A stretch of DNA of 52,034 nt from the NCBI GenBank assembly GCA_016218405.1, contig JACREE010000019.1, forward strand, positions 1-52,034. Reading direction: 5' to 3'. The position numbers and the translations under genes were made by a program. This document shows positions 8,743 through 18,327 of this stretch, one piece after another. The notes under the pieces are model-generated. The model saw only the letters and a list, made by a program, of their open reading frames with translations, had not been told where the DNA came from and made no database searches. The stretch's first letter is position 1; each line of letters opens with the position of its first letter. Source of the DNA: Gammaproteobacteria bacterium (GTDB taxonomy: Bacteria > Pseudomonadota > Gammaproteobacteria > HIGHO2-12-38-15).

Positions 8743-8773
8743 TATAATTAAAGGAGGTTGGACAGAGAAGAGG
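8743..8773 (+). promoter_or_regulatory. -10 box and ribosome site of the 393-residue protein gene
   Basis: A perfect TATAAT lies at 8743-8748, without a convincing -35 box 16-18 bases upstream, which may mean an activator is needed. A strong AAGGAGG at 8751-8757 is too far (25 bases) from ATG 8783, while AGAAGAGG (8766-8773) has good spacing. The first of these motifs would overlap the predicted transcript start. Confidence 0.4.
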
Positions 8774-8782
8774 TAACCTTTT

Positions 8783-9964
8783 ATGGCGCTGACTAACGAG
8801 CAACAGGCATTAATTGATCGTGTTTTCAGCAATTTGACCCAGGAAACACCTTTTGTTACACCCCATGATGCTGAATTATTGCATGAATCTGGAAAATTAA
8901 AGGAATTCCGAGAAACCATGATGACGCAATCAGCATCACTGCCCGCGTTGCAGCGCTTTACCTTGACGAACGCAGTTTTGGAATACCAATGCGAGCATGA
9001 GCCTACGGAATCTCCCTTGCGCGCGCAAGGGCGCTTGGGTAATGAGCTTTACGTGAATTTCGTTAGGGATGAACTACAATACCAAAAAGGAGAATTTCAG
9101 AAGCCTCTATCAGACACAAATCAACTTGCACTAAATACACTAAATAAAACACTTCTTCGCGGGTTTCAAACTGCCATGGAGTATTCTACAACCAATGCGG
9201 GTGCTGCCTATGGTGCCAACATACAACAAGTAACCAAGAAGGAGGATTTAAACACCATCTTTGGAAGATTAGTTGGATTTAAATTGGATGGACGGCAGGA
9301 CTCAAACTCAATTTCCGCGATCAACATAAAATTTCATACAGATGCCTTAATAGCAGAGATTGAAAAAGAGCCTAAGAAAAAAGTGGTAGTAGAAGTAAAG
9401 GGTTCTAGTGATGCAGAATTAAGGGGGGCAGTCACTCAATCTCGCCAAACTTCTGACAAACAAGAACTGGGTGGGTTTTCGGCTAAAACAACCTGGGGTG
9501 GAAAAATAAATAACTTGTTACAAAAGATCAATACAACCATGACGATGGGAAACGCTGAACAAGTTAAGACAACGCTAGAAGGACTCAAACAAAAATGGCA
9601 AGAAATCGCCGATCTCAGTCGGAATGCAACAGGTGTCGTGGCTTTCTTTAATAAGAGCGCGCGTCAAAGACGAATAAGCACAGCAGAAAAAGCCATCGCC
9701 GATATAAATAAAGTGCTAAACCCTCCTATTCCAACAGCGAGTCAGTCTGCAACAGCGGGGTCGGCTGTGGGTGGCACGGATAACAAGGTGACTTCTCTGT
9801 TAGAACATACACAGGGAGGGCACCCTCCTGTTTTTCATGCTGTTCCACCGCCGACGCCAACTTCTTCATCCGCACCTGCACAGCCAGCACCCTCAGCTCA
9901 GGCAACAGCAACACAAGCTCCTCAACAAAAAGGGGATTTTTCCACACCGCCGCGCGGCCCCTAA
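8783..9964 (+). CDS. Protein of unknown function with Pro/Ala-rich tail, possible secreted effector
   Basis: I do not recognise this 393-residue protein. It has no signal peptide and no membrane segment. Residues 1-60 are helical and charged; a mixed alpha/beta part runs to about residue 230; a helical segment (LLQKINTTMTMGN to EKAIADINKVLN) covers about residues 240-320; the last 75 residues are low-complexity, rich in Pro, Ala, Ser, Thr and Gln (for example PPPTPTSSSAPAQPAPS). Helical cores with disordered tails are common among Dot/Icm substrates, but no specific motif proves secretion. It is convergent with the ankyrin protein gene, separated by 42 bases. Confidence 0.7.
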   Translation: MALTNEQQALIDRVFSNLTQETPFVTPHDAELLHESGKLKEFRETMMTQSASLPALQRFTLTNAVLEYQCEHEPTESPLRAQGRLGNELYVNFVRDELQYQKGEFQKPLSDTNQLALNTLNKTLLRGFQTAMEYSTTNAGAAYGANIQQVTKKEDLNTIFGRLVGFKLDGRQDSNSISAINIKFHTDALIAEIEKEPKKKVVVEVKGSSDAELRGAVTQSRQTSDKQELGGFSAKTTWGGKINNLLQKINTTMTMGNAEQVKTTLEGLKQKWQEIADLSRNATGVVAFFNKSARQRRISTAEKAIADINKVLNPPIPTASQSATAGSAVGGTDNKVTSLLEHTQGGHPPVFHAVPPPTPTSSSAPAQPAPSAQATATQAPQQKGDFSTPPRGP

Positions 9965-10006
9965 GGGTTATTAGAAGCAGCCAAAGCCTTCAGCCTTTTT
10001 TACACG

Positions 10007-13000
10007 TTAGCGCAGTATTTGCGTAAAATTCCCAAATGTTTTGGCTAAAATCGCTTCTTCGTTTTCAATACCCAATTTAGTATAAGCAAGTTCTTTATTT
10101 TTAGAGAAAAAGGAATGCCTTCTCAATACTTTCACCGGGGAGAACACAGGCCCCACCACATGAGATAAAGCGACGTCAACAAGATCTTGGTACGTCAAAT
10201 CCTGATCCTTTTTACTCGGCCAAATCGCTGCTTTTATCTCTTGATAAGCCACAGAATTTAAAAGCGACAAACATTTTTCACCTGAATGGGGGATATGCGA
10301 ATAGGGACGCATAAAAGAAACGCGCTCGATCAAGGCCATTGAAATAACGTTTTTGAATAACACGATTTTTTCATCACAACTTAAAGGATGTGCATACCTA
10401 AGCGTTTCTTCTATTTTTGATAAGGCCTTAAACTTTCTAGACTTTTCTGCATGCCAATGACAAATGCTTTTTACAATACTTCCAACAAAATCCATTTCCA
10501 GTGGATTTTGTATCTTATTCAAAATAGCTTCCATAGATGGCTGAGCACAGAGATGCGCTAATTCCAAAGCTGTTTTATCATAGTTATTTTTAGCCATCAC
10601 TAAGGCAGCTCGACACTCTCCTGCTATGTCGGATATCGCTTTAACAAGCGCCGTGTTGCCCGATACAATCGCCAGATGTAATTTGGTGTAGCCCCTTTCA
10701 TTCTTCGCCATCAATAAGGTTTTTACCTGATGCGCTCGCGCTTGACATAAAACCCGAATGATATCCGCATGACCACACTGCATTGCCATATCCAACACTG
10801 TTTTTGCAAGTTCATCATCCATTGCTTCAAAGAATGCAGGCCCATATGTTTTCATCGCATCAAAAAAGAGTTTCACTTTGCTAGGAAGATTTTTCACACA
10901 CTCCAGAGCCGTTTTCCCATCAAGATTTTTCGCCCAAAATAAATCAGCTTGTTGAACAAGTGTTTTCTTCAGTAAGCTTCGAATCATCTCGTCGTTAGAA
11001 CATTCAACAGCCAGATGGAGGGCTGTTTTTTGTGAAGCAATCATTTTTGTCTTCAATAAGGTTCCTAGATATGCCGCGCCAGCTGATTCACATAAAACCT
11101 CCATCACGTCTAAATGTTGGTCTTCGATCGCACAGTGGAGAACCGTCCGTCCCTTTCCATCCCTCACACCCAACAGCGCCTCCAAGCACTGCACATCTGC
11201 CGCTTTTTTGCACAAAAATCCAACAGTCTCGGAATAACCTTTGTTGACTGCCAGATGAAGCGCCGTGTTAACTGTGTGATTCCGAACCATCAGCAGTCTT
11301 ACTAAAAAATCATCTTTTATAAACTTACACAAAACCGGGATCGACGACAAACAATCTTCGCTCACAACCATGTTATGTAAAATCGTCTCTAGGAAATAAC
11401 CTTTTGGGGTCAATAGCGTCGTTAAATGATCACCTGCAAACTGACACAGGTGTTCAAAAAGAATTTTTTTCTCAAAAACAGAATGATAGCTCTTGTTTAC
11501 AACCGTATGAAAAACGTTATTTTCCCACACCCCATTCCCTGACAACAAGGCTTCCAATTTATCGCCCGCTGCGCAACATAAAGAACGGAGCAGGGCCAAA
11601 TGACTGGCTTGCAGCGCCAAACGACATATTGCTTGCGCAAGACGTATATCCTCTTTTTCAAACAATCTTGACAACTGATTAGCTGGTAAATCAAAAAAAA
11701 CCTGAATCAGAGCATCTCGATAAGCAGTAGTCTTCCAGAACTCCAGCGGCATGTTTCCCTCACTGTCCACCTGTTCAAACAAGGTGAGCCATTGCTCGCC
11801 TGCCAGCTCGCACAAAAATTTCAGGGTGTCTGGATTGGCCCGGGCAGCAACAAAATGAAAAACGTTTTTTCTCTTATGATCAACTTCCATCAGCAATCGA
11901 CGCTCTACTGAGATTTTCGAAGCCTCTTCATATAAAGTTTGTATCACTCTATGATTTTTAGACTGAACGGCTGTATGCAGCGCCGTTTCTCCAGAATTGT
12001 TTTTTTCCAACAACAACACCTCAGGCGTGTCTATGGAACTACACAACAGCCGGATCACCTCTGGTTTGTCCTCTTTAGCCGCCAGATGCAAAAGCGAATC
12101 TTTTCCATGACCTAAAAAAAATGTAAGACGCTCATACGGAGCCATCCATCTCATTACAAAACTCACCACATCAATATAATGACTCTTAATCGCACGTTCC
12201 AACAGAAAGGGCGTATCGTCATCATCATTATCATCAAGAGCTGACCTGACAATGGGCATGCTTAAAGCTTCACGAAAACCCACCACATCAAGCAAACAAC
12301 CCATCACCGCAACACTGCCTGAATCTAGCGCCTGTAGAAAATAATCCTTCACGTTCTCTTCACGAATGATATGAGTTTCAATAAAGTATTTAACTAGATC
12401 ACAACGGTTATAGGAAACAGCCGTGCTCACCACACATTCATCCACAGGAACAGAGGAAGCTTGCAGATCGCTAAGCTGAAGTTGATTAAGAAGTGTACCC
12501 GGGTGATCACTACTATAAATCCTTTCGTTACGCTGAGAAAACACCGGAAACAAACGATCAAAAATTCGTTGATAAATGGGTTTTTGTCGCTTGTCAGCAG
12601 CTACGATAGCCTTGTGCAAGAGCTGTAAAGGGGTATAGCCGTACTGATCACGCTGGGTAAGCCAAACCATCTCAGGAGGGTAGTACCTCGACTGCGTTTC
12701 AAAGATAGAAAGCGCATTAAAAAAACGTGCCTCTTCTCCACGATAAGCAGCAGCCTGTAAATGAAGGCCCTGAAAATGCCTCGCCCAATCGGTAGCACGT
12801 TTCGCTGAATATAAACAATCCAACTCAAAATAATGCTTATTTCCCACTTCGTTTAGGTAATGAGAAAGCGAACCCGATAGCTCCTCAGACTTCAGCTGCT
12901 GACGTTCACAATAAAAAGGGAAAAAATACTGAAGCAGCGCATGTATATTTTCAGGTTTATTGCTTAAATTTCGGAGAAAATGAGAGCTGGAGAGAAAATT

Positions 13001-13147
13001 TAGAAGATCGTTAAAAGAAGCGGCCTGTTTGGCTATTTCCAGCAACATGTCGTCTGGCAGGGTGAGTAGCGCTGGCGTGGCAGGCACAAGCGCAGAAGCG
13101 CTTGTTTGGGCAAGGTTTTCTCGAACGGCATTGTTTGTTTTTGGCAT
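10007..13147 (-). CDS. F-box-like and ankyrin-repeat protein, probable secreted effector
   Basis: The protein has 1046 residues and no signal peptide. Residues 28-61 resemble an F-box (LPDDMLLEIAKQ, then DLLNFLSSSHFLRNL), the motif that binds Skp1 in eukaryotic SCF ubiquitin ligases. From about residue 350 to 875 there are at least ten ankyrin-type repeats, with motifs such as SLLHLAAKEDKPEVIRLL, ETALHTAVQSKNHRVIQTL, TALHLAVECSND and YTKLHLAIVSGNTALV. The C-terminal 170 residues are not repetitive. F-box plus ankyrin is known from Legionella AnkB, which recruits host ubiquitination; this protein is much larger. No good ribosome site is seen at ATG 13147; a TATAAA lies about 40 bases upstream. 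Confidence 0.8.
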   Translation of the reverse strand: MPKTNNAVRENLAQTSASALVPATPALLTLPDDMLLEIAKQAASFNDLLNFLSSSHFLRNLSNKPENIHALLQYFFPFYCERQQLKSEELSGSLSHYLNEVGNKHYFELDCLYSAKRATDWARHFQGLHLQAAAYRGEEARFFNALSIFETQSRYYPPEMVWLTQRDQYGYTPLQLLHKAIVAADKRQKPIYQRIFDRLFPVFSQRNERIYSSDHPGTLLNQLQLSDLQASSVPVDECVVSTAVSYNRCDLVKYFIETHIIREENVKDYFLQALDSGSVAVMGCLLDVVGFREALSMPIVRSALDDNDDDDTPFLLERAIKSHYIDVVSFVMRWMAPYERLTFFLGHGKDSLLHLAAKEDKPEVIRLLCSSIDTPEVLLLEKNNSGETALHTAVQSKNHRVIQTLYEEASKISVERRLLMEVDHKRKNVFHFVAARANPDTLKFLCELAGEQWLTLFEQVDSEGNMPLEFWKTTAYRDALIQVFFDLPANQLSRLFEKEDIRLAQAICRLALQASHLALLRSLCCAAGDKLEALLSGNGVWENNVFHTVVNKSYHSVFEKKILFEHLCQFAGDHLTTLLTPKGYFLETILHNMVVSEDCLSSIPVLCKFIKDDFLVRLLMVRNHTVNTALHLAVNKGYSETVGFLCKKAADVQCLEALLGVRDGKGRTVLHCAIEDQHLDVMEVLCESAGAAYLGTLLKTKMIASQKTALHLAVECSNDEMIRSLLKKTLVQQADLFWAKNLDGKTALECVKNLPSKVKLFFDAMKTYGPAFFEAMDDELAKTVLDMAMQCGHADIIRVLCQARAHQVKTLLMAKNERGYTKLHLAIVSGNTALVKAISDIAGECRAALVMAKNNYDKTALELAHLCAQPSMEAILNKIQNPLEMDFVGSIVKSICHWHAEKSRKFKALSKIEETLRYAHPLSCDEKIVLFKNVISMALIERVSFMRPYSHIPHSGEKCLSLLNSVAYQEIKAAIWPSKKDQDLTYQDLVDVALSHVVGPVFSPVKVLRRHSFFSKNKELAYTKLGIENEEAILAKTFGNFTQILR

Positions 13148-13265
13148 AGACGACTCTACTATTTTTATCTGTGAGGGTAATTTTATAGAGTAAAGATTAA
13201 ATGTACCTTAGTTTCTCCTGTGGTTAGGCCTGATCTGGACTATAAGATCATCCTCTTAGCATTGC

Positions 13266-14633
13266 TCAACCCACCGCTTTTCGAAGCGCTTGCAATAATT
13301 TTTCATGAACTTGGCCGAAGGCGCTGTTGCTCATCGCCAAAACATGGTCACCCGATTTCAGGCGGGGCGAAAGCTGATCGACCATGTCCTCCACGCGATC
13401 ATAAACAGCATGCGGCACCGTAAATTGATTTACCATGGCATCTACGTCCCAATTCGCCTGAGCAGGACGCAAGAAATACACTTCATCTACTTCAGATAAA
13501 GCGGGTAATAAAGCCTGTTGGTGCACACCCGTGCGCATGGTATAAGAACCTAACTCCAACAAAGCGATCAAGCGTTGTTTACCAATACGCGCTCTTAAAC
13601 CTGACACGGTCGTTTCAATGGCCGTGGGATGATGCGCAAAATCATCATATAAAGTCACACCTTTTTCTACGCCTTTTATTTCTAAACGACGTTTCACATT
13701 ACGAAAGGCGGCGAAGGCAGACACCGCAACAGAAGATGAAATACCGAGATGTTGTGCCACCGCCAATGCGGCCAAGGCATTTTTTACATTATGCAATCCT
13801 ATCAAGTGCCATTTAACTTCACCATAAAATTTACCCCGATAAAAAACCTGAAAATAACTGCCCTCTTTCGTTTGAAGTATGGCTTGCCAGTCCCCTTTTT
13901 GAAGACCCACTGTTTCGGTGGGCGTCCAACATCCTTGTGCTAGCACGGCATCCACCGCTTGATCGTCGGCTGGCTTGATAATCAAACCTTTACTGGGCAC
14001 AGTGCGCACCAAATAATGAAACTGCGTTTGGATCGATTTTAAATTTTCGTAAATATCTGCATGATCAAATTCAAGATTGTTAATAATTAGTATCTCAGGC
14101 TGATAATGCATAAACTTGGGGCGTTTATCGAAAAAAGCGCTGTCATATTCATCTGCTTCGATCACAAAAAAATCACTTTCTGTTAATCGTGCGGACACGG
14201 CAAAATTTTCAGGCACGCCTCCAATTAAAAAACCAGGGTTCAAACCGGCTTGCTCTAAAATAAAAGCCACCATGCTCGAGGTCGTGGTTTTTCCATGCGT
14301 ACCTGAAACAGCAATGACACGTTTTCGTTTTAAAATATTTTCGGCCAACCACTGAGGACCTGAGATAAAATCTATTTTTTCATTTAGCGCAGTTTCGATG
14401 ACAGGATTACCTCGCCGGATCACATTGCCCACCATTAATTGATCCGGTTTTTTTTCCAAATATTCAGCATGGTACCCTTCTTTTAAACAAATACCTTGTT
14501 CGTGTAATTGTGTGCTCATGGGTGGATATACTTTTTCATCACACCCTTCTATTTCCGCACCTAATTGTTTTGCTAAAACGGCCACACCCGCCATAAATGT
14601 GCCACAAATACCTAACACCTGTATTTTTTTCAT
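13266..14633 (-). CDS. mpl: UDP-MurNAc:L-Ala-gamma-D-Glu-meso-DAP ligase
   Basis: Mpl recycles cell-wall peptide by joining the tripeptide L-Ala-gamma-D-Glu-meso-DAP to UDP-MurNAc. The protein has the Mur-ligase N-terminal Rossmann-like motif (QVLGICGTFMAGVA), the ATP-binding loop GTHGKTTTSSMVAF (about residue 108), EADEYDSAFFDKRPKF, and NNLEFDHADI, which separate Mpl from MurC. The start is ATG 14633 (MKKIQVLG); an upstream ATG at 14687 in the same frame would extend into the preceding gene and is less likely. About 455 residues, usual for the family. It is the last gene of the long minus-strand run. Confidence 0.96.
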   Translation of the reverse strand: MKKIQVLGICGTFMAGVAVLAKQLGAEIEGCDEKVYPPMSTQLHEQGICLKEGYHAEYLEKKPDQLMVGNVIRRGNPVIETALNEKIDFISGPQWLAENILKRKRVIAVSGTHGKTTTSSMVAFILEQAGLNPGFLIGGVPENFAVSARLTESDFFVIEADEYDSAFFDKRPKFMHYQPEILIINNLEFDHADIYENLKSIQTQFHYLVRTVPSKGLIIKPADDQAVDAVLAQGCWTPTETVGLQKGDWQAILQTKEGSYFQVFYRGKFYGEVKWHLIGLHNVKNALAALAVAQHLGISSSVAVSAFAAFRNVKRRLEIKGVEKGVTLYDDFAHHPTAIETTVSGLRARIGKQRLIALLELGSYTMRTGVHQQALLPALSEVDEVYFLRPAQANWDVDAMVNQFTVPHAVYDRVEDMVDQLSPRLKSGDHVLAMSNSAFGQVHEKLLQALRKAVG

Positions 14634-14637
14634 AACA

Positions 14638-17211
14638 TTATTCTCCACTCTCGTAGATACGACACAAGGCATGTAAATCACAGGCACGACAGGTTTTAAA
14701 CCCTTCTTTAGGGTTTAAAACAGCACGACCTTGTTTAATATCTAAAATCAATTGACTCAATGAAGTATGCCATTCTTGCATTTGTTCTAACCATGCTTCT
14801 TCACTTGTGGAAGCATGTTTTTTTATTTTATGAATATCATGCACACCCGGTATGGCTGAATCCAAGACAAGACCTTTAAACCCCATATTGTCTGATCTGA
14901 TTTGCGCAAAAAGCAATCCTTTCAGAGGCAATTCACTGGTTAAGGCGTAAAAAGGCAATTGAGGATCACTGGGTGGGCTATCTAAGCAATCCTTCACACT
15001 CGGCTGCCCCGTTTTATAATCAATTAAGTAATAAGTGTGCGCATCTATTTGATCAATACGATCTACACGCAACGTAAAATGAAGATCAGAAAAACATACT
15101 TCGACTGTTTTTTCGATGGCGGTCACCACAAACGGCGTTCGTTTTTTTTCATATTCCATCCAACGCATCAGTAATTTAATCAAGCGCATTTTTTCAACTT
15201 CAAGCCACACATTATCTTGTTGGGCAAACATCGAAAACAAAGCTGTTTCCACACTCTCCCTGATAAATTGCATCAATACATCCTCTGAACAAGCTTGTAA
15301 CCGTGCCTGATCTTTTAATTTTTTCCAAATATGTTCCAGCGAGCGATGCAACAATACCCCTTTCTGACGAGGTGTTAATCCATATTCCACTTTTGATAAA
15401 GTCGACACCTTTAAGCGATGCTTCGCAAACCCACGAAAAGCACACAAAGAATAAAAACGCAGGGCTTCACTGCCGCCCGATATATTTTCTTGCGTTAAAG
15501 GACTGCCCTGATCATCTTGGTAATATTCCAACAACAAATTTTGCTTCACTTCCTTTTTTTTATAGTGCTGCCCATCGACAACAGGCAGATCACACAAAAA
15601 AGCACTGGCATCTAATTTACCGACTTCATCTTGTTGCGCATAACTCAAAATAACCTGTGGCGCTGCTTGAATCAGGTGCTGAAAAATAGCGCGGCTATAA
15701 TCTAACTCCCACTCATAACTGGCATGAGGTACACGTTGTTTTTTCTGAAGTTGAATGGGCAAAATCGTATTGGGCTTAGGCGGGGCAGGAAAATGGGATT
15801 CCTGCAAACCCATTACCCAAATCGCATCAAAATACAAACCGAATGAAGCATGCAAAGGAAAAACTTGAATAGGTGCCTGTTTGTTTTCTTGAGATTGAAA
15901 GCGCCAATGTGCCGCCAATTGATTTAAGACATACAAGGCTTGCGACAAACTCATGCGACGATCAAACACGTCTATTCTTGAAAATTCGATCAATAAATCT
16001 TGCCAAGATTGAAAAAAAGCTTTTTCTTTTTCATTAAACACCACCTCACCCGGCCACCCCATCACACTCAACATTTCATTAAAAGTATCCACCCACGCTG
16101 AAGCGGTTTGCTTTTTTTCAAACTCAGGGAGTTGAGATAAGGCTTCATTCAATTTAATGGCTTGCGAAGCGGTGATCGCAAGCGCACTCACTTGTCGCAC
16201 AGAAAAATGAAATTTATTTTTTTTATATAATACTTCAACTAAGTGGGCACGTGCGCTCATTTCTGCTTTAGCGTCACCCAGCCAGGGCGATCGCAGCAAA
16301 TAACTCCACACTTCGATCGTTTGTTTTTGCTTGAGTAAACTTAAGGTAGCCAACGCAGAGTAAACCAGCGGCGTATTAGCAAAAAAAGTGGGGGCATGAA
16401 AATAAACCTGGCTTTCTTCTGTCACATGGCGCGAGATCAATGGTTTTATCTTTGGTAAATTTGGCACAAAACAGGCTATTTTTTTACTGCCTTTTTCCAC
16501 TTCCTGCTGCGCCCAATTCATCATTGCGCGCACCTCATCTAACAAAGTATCACAAGCCAAACGCGATACCGTGTTATTTTTACAGGTTAATTCTGTTTCT
16601 TGAGACAAAATAATCTCTATATTTTTATTTTTTAATGCTTGAAAAAATGAATTCAACAAAGGTGAGAGTGTTAAAAACCCGTACAGCACTATTTTTTTTG
16701 AAAATAAAACAGTTTGAAATGAAGCCATCGTCATGTTATTCAGCAATGAAGTGAATGATTTAATCCATTGCTTTTCATCATTTAATTGTTTTTTTTCACA
16801 TAATTGTTCATACGCATGACGCCAAGTTAACCAAGGTTGATTTTGTTCTGATAAATTTTCCAAGCTCGGTTCAATTTCCCAGTCCAAGGCCAAACGATGT
16901 GCATTTTTCGCTAAAGTAGCCCAAGCACTGGTTTCTTTTGCTTCTTCTTGTTGAAGTGAAATACTCTGCTGCCAAAGTTGATCTTGTTGATGTTCAGACA
17001 ATAACAAAGGGACAGAAAAACCCGCATCCAATAATGCATGCCATTGTTTTTGTAGCCAGGAAGACAGTGGCATTATGTTTGGATTGACCCAACCTGTCAG
17101 CTGAGTAGAAGTTTGATAATCCAAATATAATTCCATCAAAAACTGTGTTTGAATCGCATTTTCAGTGAGAATATAAGTGTCAGATGATAAATGAGAAAAT
17201 AGACGCTTCAT
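14638..17211 (-). CDS. AddB/RecB-like PD-(D/E)XK nuclease with iron-sulfur motif
   Basis: An 857-residue protein of the AddB-like 'probable DNA repair protein' family. The N-terminal two-thirds is a decayed helicase-like part (ASFGLYFDAIWVMGLQESHFP is a recognisable block at about residue 460-480) without an intact Walker A. The C-terminal nuclease domain shows GVLLHRSLEHIW, LRVDRIDQID, YLIDYKTGQ (the D...DYK core) and Cys residues CRACDLHALC near the end, which with the Cys of LCAFRGFAKHRL can hold a 4Fe-4S cluster. Homologues of this kind are thought to act with a UvrD-like helicase in DNA end processing. The ATG overlaps the E2 stop by four bases, and mpl begins five bases after its stop. 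Confidence 0.85.
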   Translation of the reverse strand: MKRLFSHLSSDTYILTENAIQTQFLMELYLDYQTSTQLTGWVNPNIMPLSSWLQKQWHALLDAGFSVPLLLSEHQQDQLWQQSISLQQEEAKETSAWATLAKNAHRLALDWEIEPSLENLSEQNQPWLTWRHAYEQLCEKKQLNDEKQWIKSFTSLLNNMTMASFQTVLFSKKIVLYGFLTLSPLLNSFFQALKNKNIEIILSQETELTCKNNTVSRLACDTLLDEVRAMMNWAQQEVEKGSKKIACFVPNLPKIKPLISRHVTEESQVYFHAPTFFANTPLVYSALATLSLLKQKQTIEVWSYLLRSPWLGDAKAEMSARAHLVEVLYKKNKFHFSVRQVSALAITASQAIKLNEALSQLPEFEKKQTASAWVDTFNEMLSVMGWPGEVVFNEKEKAFFQSWQDLLIEFSRIDVFDRRMSLSQALYVLNQLAAHWRFQSQENKQAPIQVFPLHASFGLYFDAIWVMGLQESHFPAPPKPNTILPIQLQKKQRVPHASYEWELDYSRAIFQHLIQAAPQVILSYAQQDEVGKLDASAFLCDLPVVDGQHYKKKEVKQNLLLEYYQDDQGSPLTQENISGGSEALRFYSLCAFRGFAKHRLKVSTLSKVEYGLTPRQKGVLLHRSLEHIWKKLKDQARLQACSEDVLMQFIRESVETALFSMFAQQDNVWLEVEKMRLIKLLMRWMEYEKKRTPFVVTAIEKTVEVCFSDLHFTLRVDRIDQIDAHTYYLIDYKTGQPSVKDCLDSPPSDPQLPFYALTSELPLKGLLFAQIRSDNMGFKGLVLDSAIPGVHDIHKIKKHASTSEEAWLEQMQEWHTSLSQLILDIKQGRAVLNPKEGFKTCRACDLHALCRIYESGE

Positions 17212-18308
17212 CTCTTTTGTAAATCTTCAATCAAAAAGCGTAAAAACCGTGCAGCTTCACCCCCCGTTGCTGCACGATGATCAAAGGTTAAGGATAAAGG
17301 CATCATACGATGATTTTCAAATACCTCCTTAACATACACCGCTTCATGACGCAATTTCCCTACCGCTAAAATAGCCACGCTGGGCGGTACAATAATGGGG
17401 CTCGCATAACGCCCTGCAAACACGCCGAAATTAGACAAAGTGAAGGTTGCTCCCTGCAATTCTTCTGCAGGCAAGGTGCGCGCTTGTGCTTGTTGTTTGA
17501 ATAAATCAATTTTGGATCGCAACGCAGTCGTGCTGTAAGTTTCCACAGATTTAATGACAGGGACAAATAATCCATCTGCTGCATCTAAGGCAATGCCTAA
17601 ATTGACTTCTGAAAAAGATTTTTTCGATAGCGCAACCCCATCGAACCACGCATTCAAAGCAGGTTCCTGTGCGCAAGCAAAGATAATCGCACGAATGATT
17701 CTGAGCGTAATATCTGTTTCAGGCGACCAAGCTTGAATATCCGCATCATCCACCAAGGTCACGGGCACCACTTCTTCGTGAGAGTGTATCATCACTTGCG
17801 CCATGGCTTTTCTTACCCCTTTCAAGGGCACCATGTCTTCTGCAGGGGGTTTTCTCAGTGCAAGCTCTACATCATGCAGTGTGATTTGATTTGCTGCACC
17901 TGTCCCTTTAATTTGACTCAGGTCCACGCCTTCACGTGCAGCTAACAAACGCGCAGCGGGCATGGCTCGCACACCGATTCGCTTCGCCACTTTGATGCCT
18001 GTGGGTGATTCATTCAATATGGTTTCGCCCACTTGCAACTTACCTGCCACCGTGGCAGCGGGTGAAACTTCTTCACCGCCCGCAAATTCAACCAAGGGTG
18101 CGCCCGTAAAAATTACCTCGCCCGGCTTACCATACAATTTTGCAATCGTTCCTGCTTGAGGCGAAGGCACCTCTACCACGGCTTTCGCTGTCTCCATCGA
18201 GACAAGCACTTGATCCAATTTAACGTCTTCACCTTCACTCACATGCCAAGCATGAATCTCAGCTTCTGTTAATCCTTCGCCTAAATCAGGTAAATTAAAC
18301 ACTTTCAT
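17208..18308 (-). CDS. 2-oxoacid dehydrogenase E2 (dihydrolipoamide acyltransferase)
   Basis: E2 carries acyl groups on lipoyl-lysine and passes them to CoA. It has one lipoyl domain (about residues 1-75, with the modified Lys in SMETAKAVVEVPSP), a subunit-binding segment (RAMPAARLLAAREGVDLSQIKGTG, about 112-135), and the catalytic domain ending in LTFDHRAATGGEAARFL. The usual HxxxDG motif reads HRAATGG here; the Asp is Thr, a variant also seen in related gammaproteobacterial E2 proteins. At 366 residues it is a short, single-lipoyl E2. It follows E1 beta by 19 bases. Pyruvate or branched-chain oxoacid specificity is not certain; the leucine dehydrogenase upstream favours branched-chain. Confidence 0.9.
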   Translation of the reverse strand: MKVFNLPDLGEGLTEAEIHAWHVSEGEDVKLDQVLVSMETAKAVVEVPSPQAGTIAKLYGKPGEVIFTGAPLVEFAGGEEVSPAATVAGKLQVGETILNESPTGIKVAKRIGVRAMPAARLLAAREGVDLSQIKGTGAANQITLHDVELALRKPPAEDMVPLKGVRKAMAQVMIHSHEEVVPVTLVDDADIQAWSPETDITLRIIRAIIFACAQEPALNAWFDGVALSKKSFSEVNLGIALDAADGLFVPVIKSVETYSTTALRSKIDLFKQQAQARTLPAEELQGATFTLSNFGVFAGRYASPIIVPPSVAILAVGKLRHEAVYVKEVFENHRMMPLSLTFDHRAATGGEAARFLRFLIEDLQKR

Positions 18309-18327
18309 TTTGTTCGTCTCGATAAAA

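Noticed and set aside
9965-10006. Rho-independent terminator between the 393-residue and ankyrin genes
   Set aside because: A T-run (CCTTTTTTAC) is present, but the preceding bases do not form a good GC-rich stem.
13148-13265. PmrA-box-like site upstream of the ankyrin gene
   Set aside because: Only one half-site-like TTTAATCTT is present near the TATAAA box; the tandem second half is missing.
14634-14687. Extended N-terminus of mpl starting at 14687
   Set aside because: It would overlap the nuclease gene by 50 bases, and the added residues do not fit the Mur-ligase start, which begins at MKKIQVLG.
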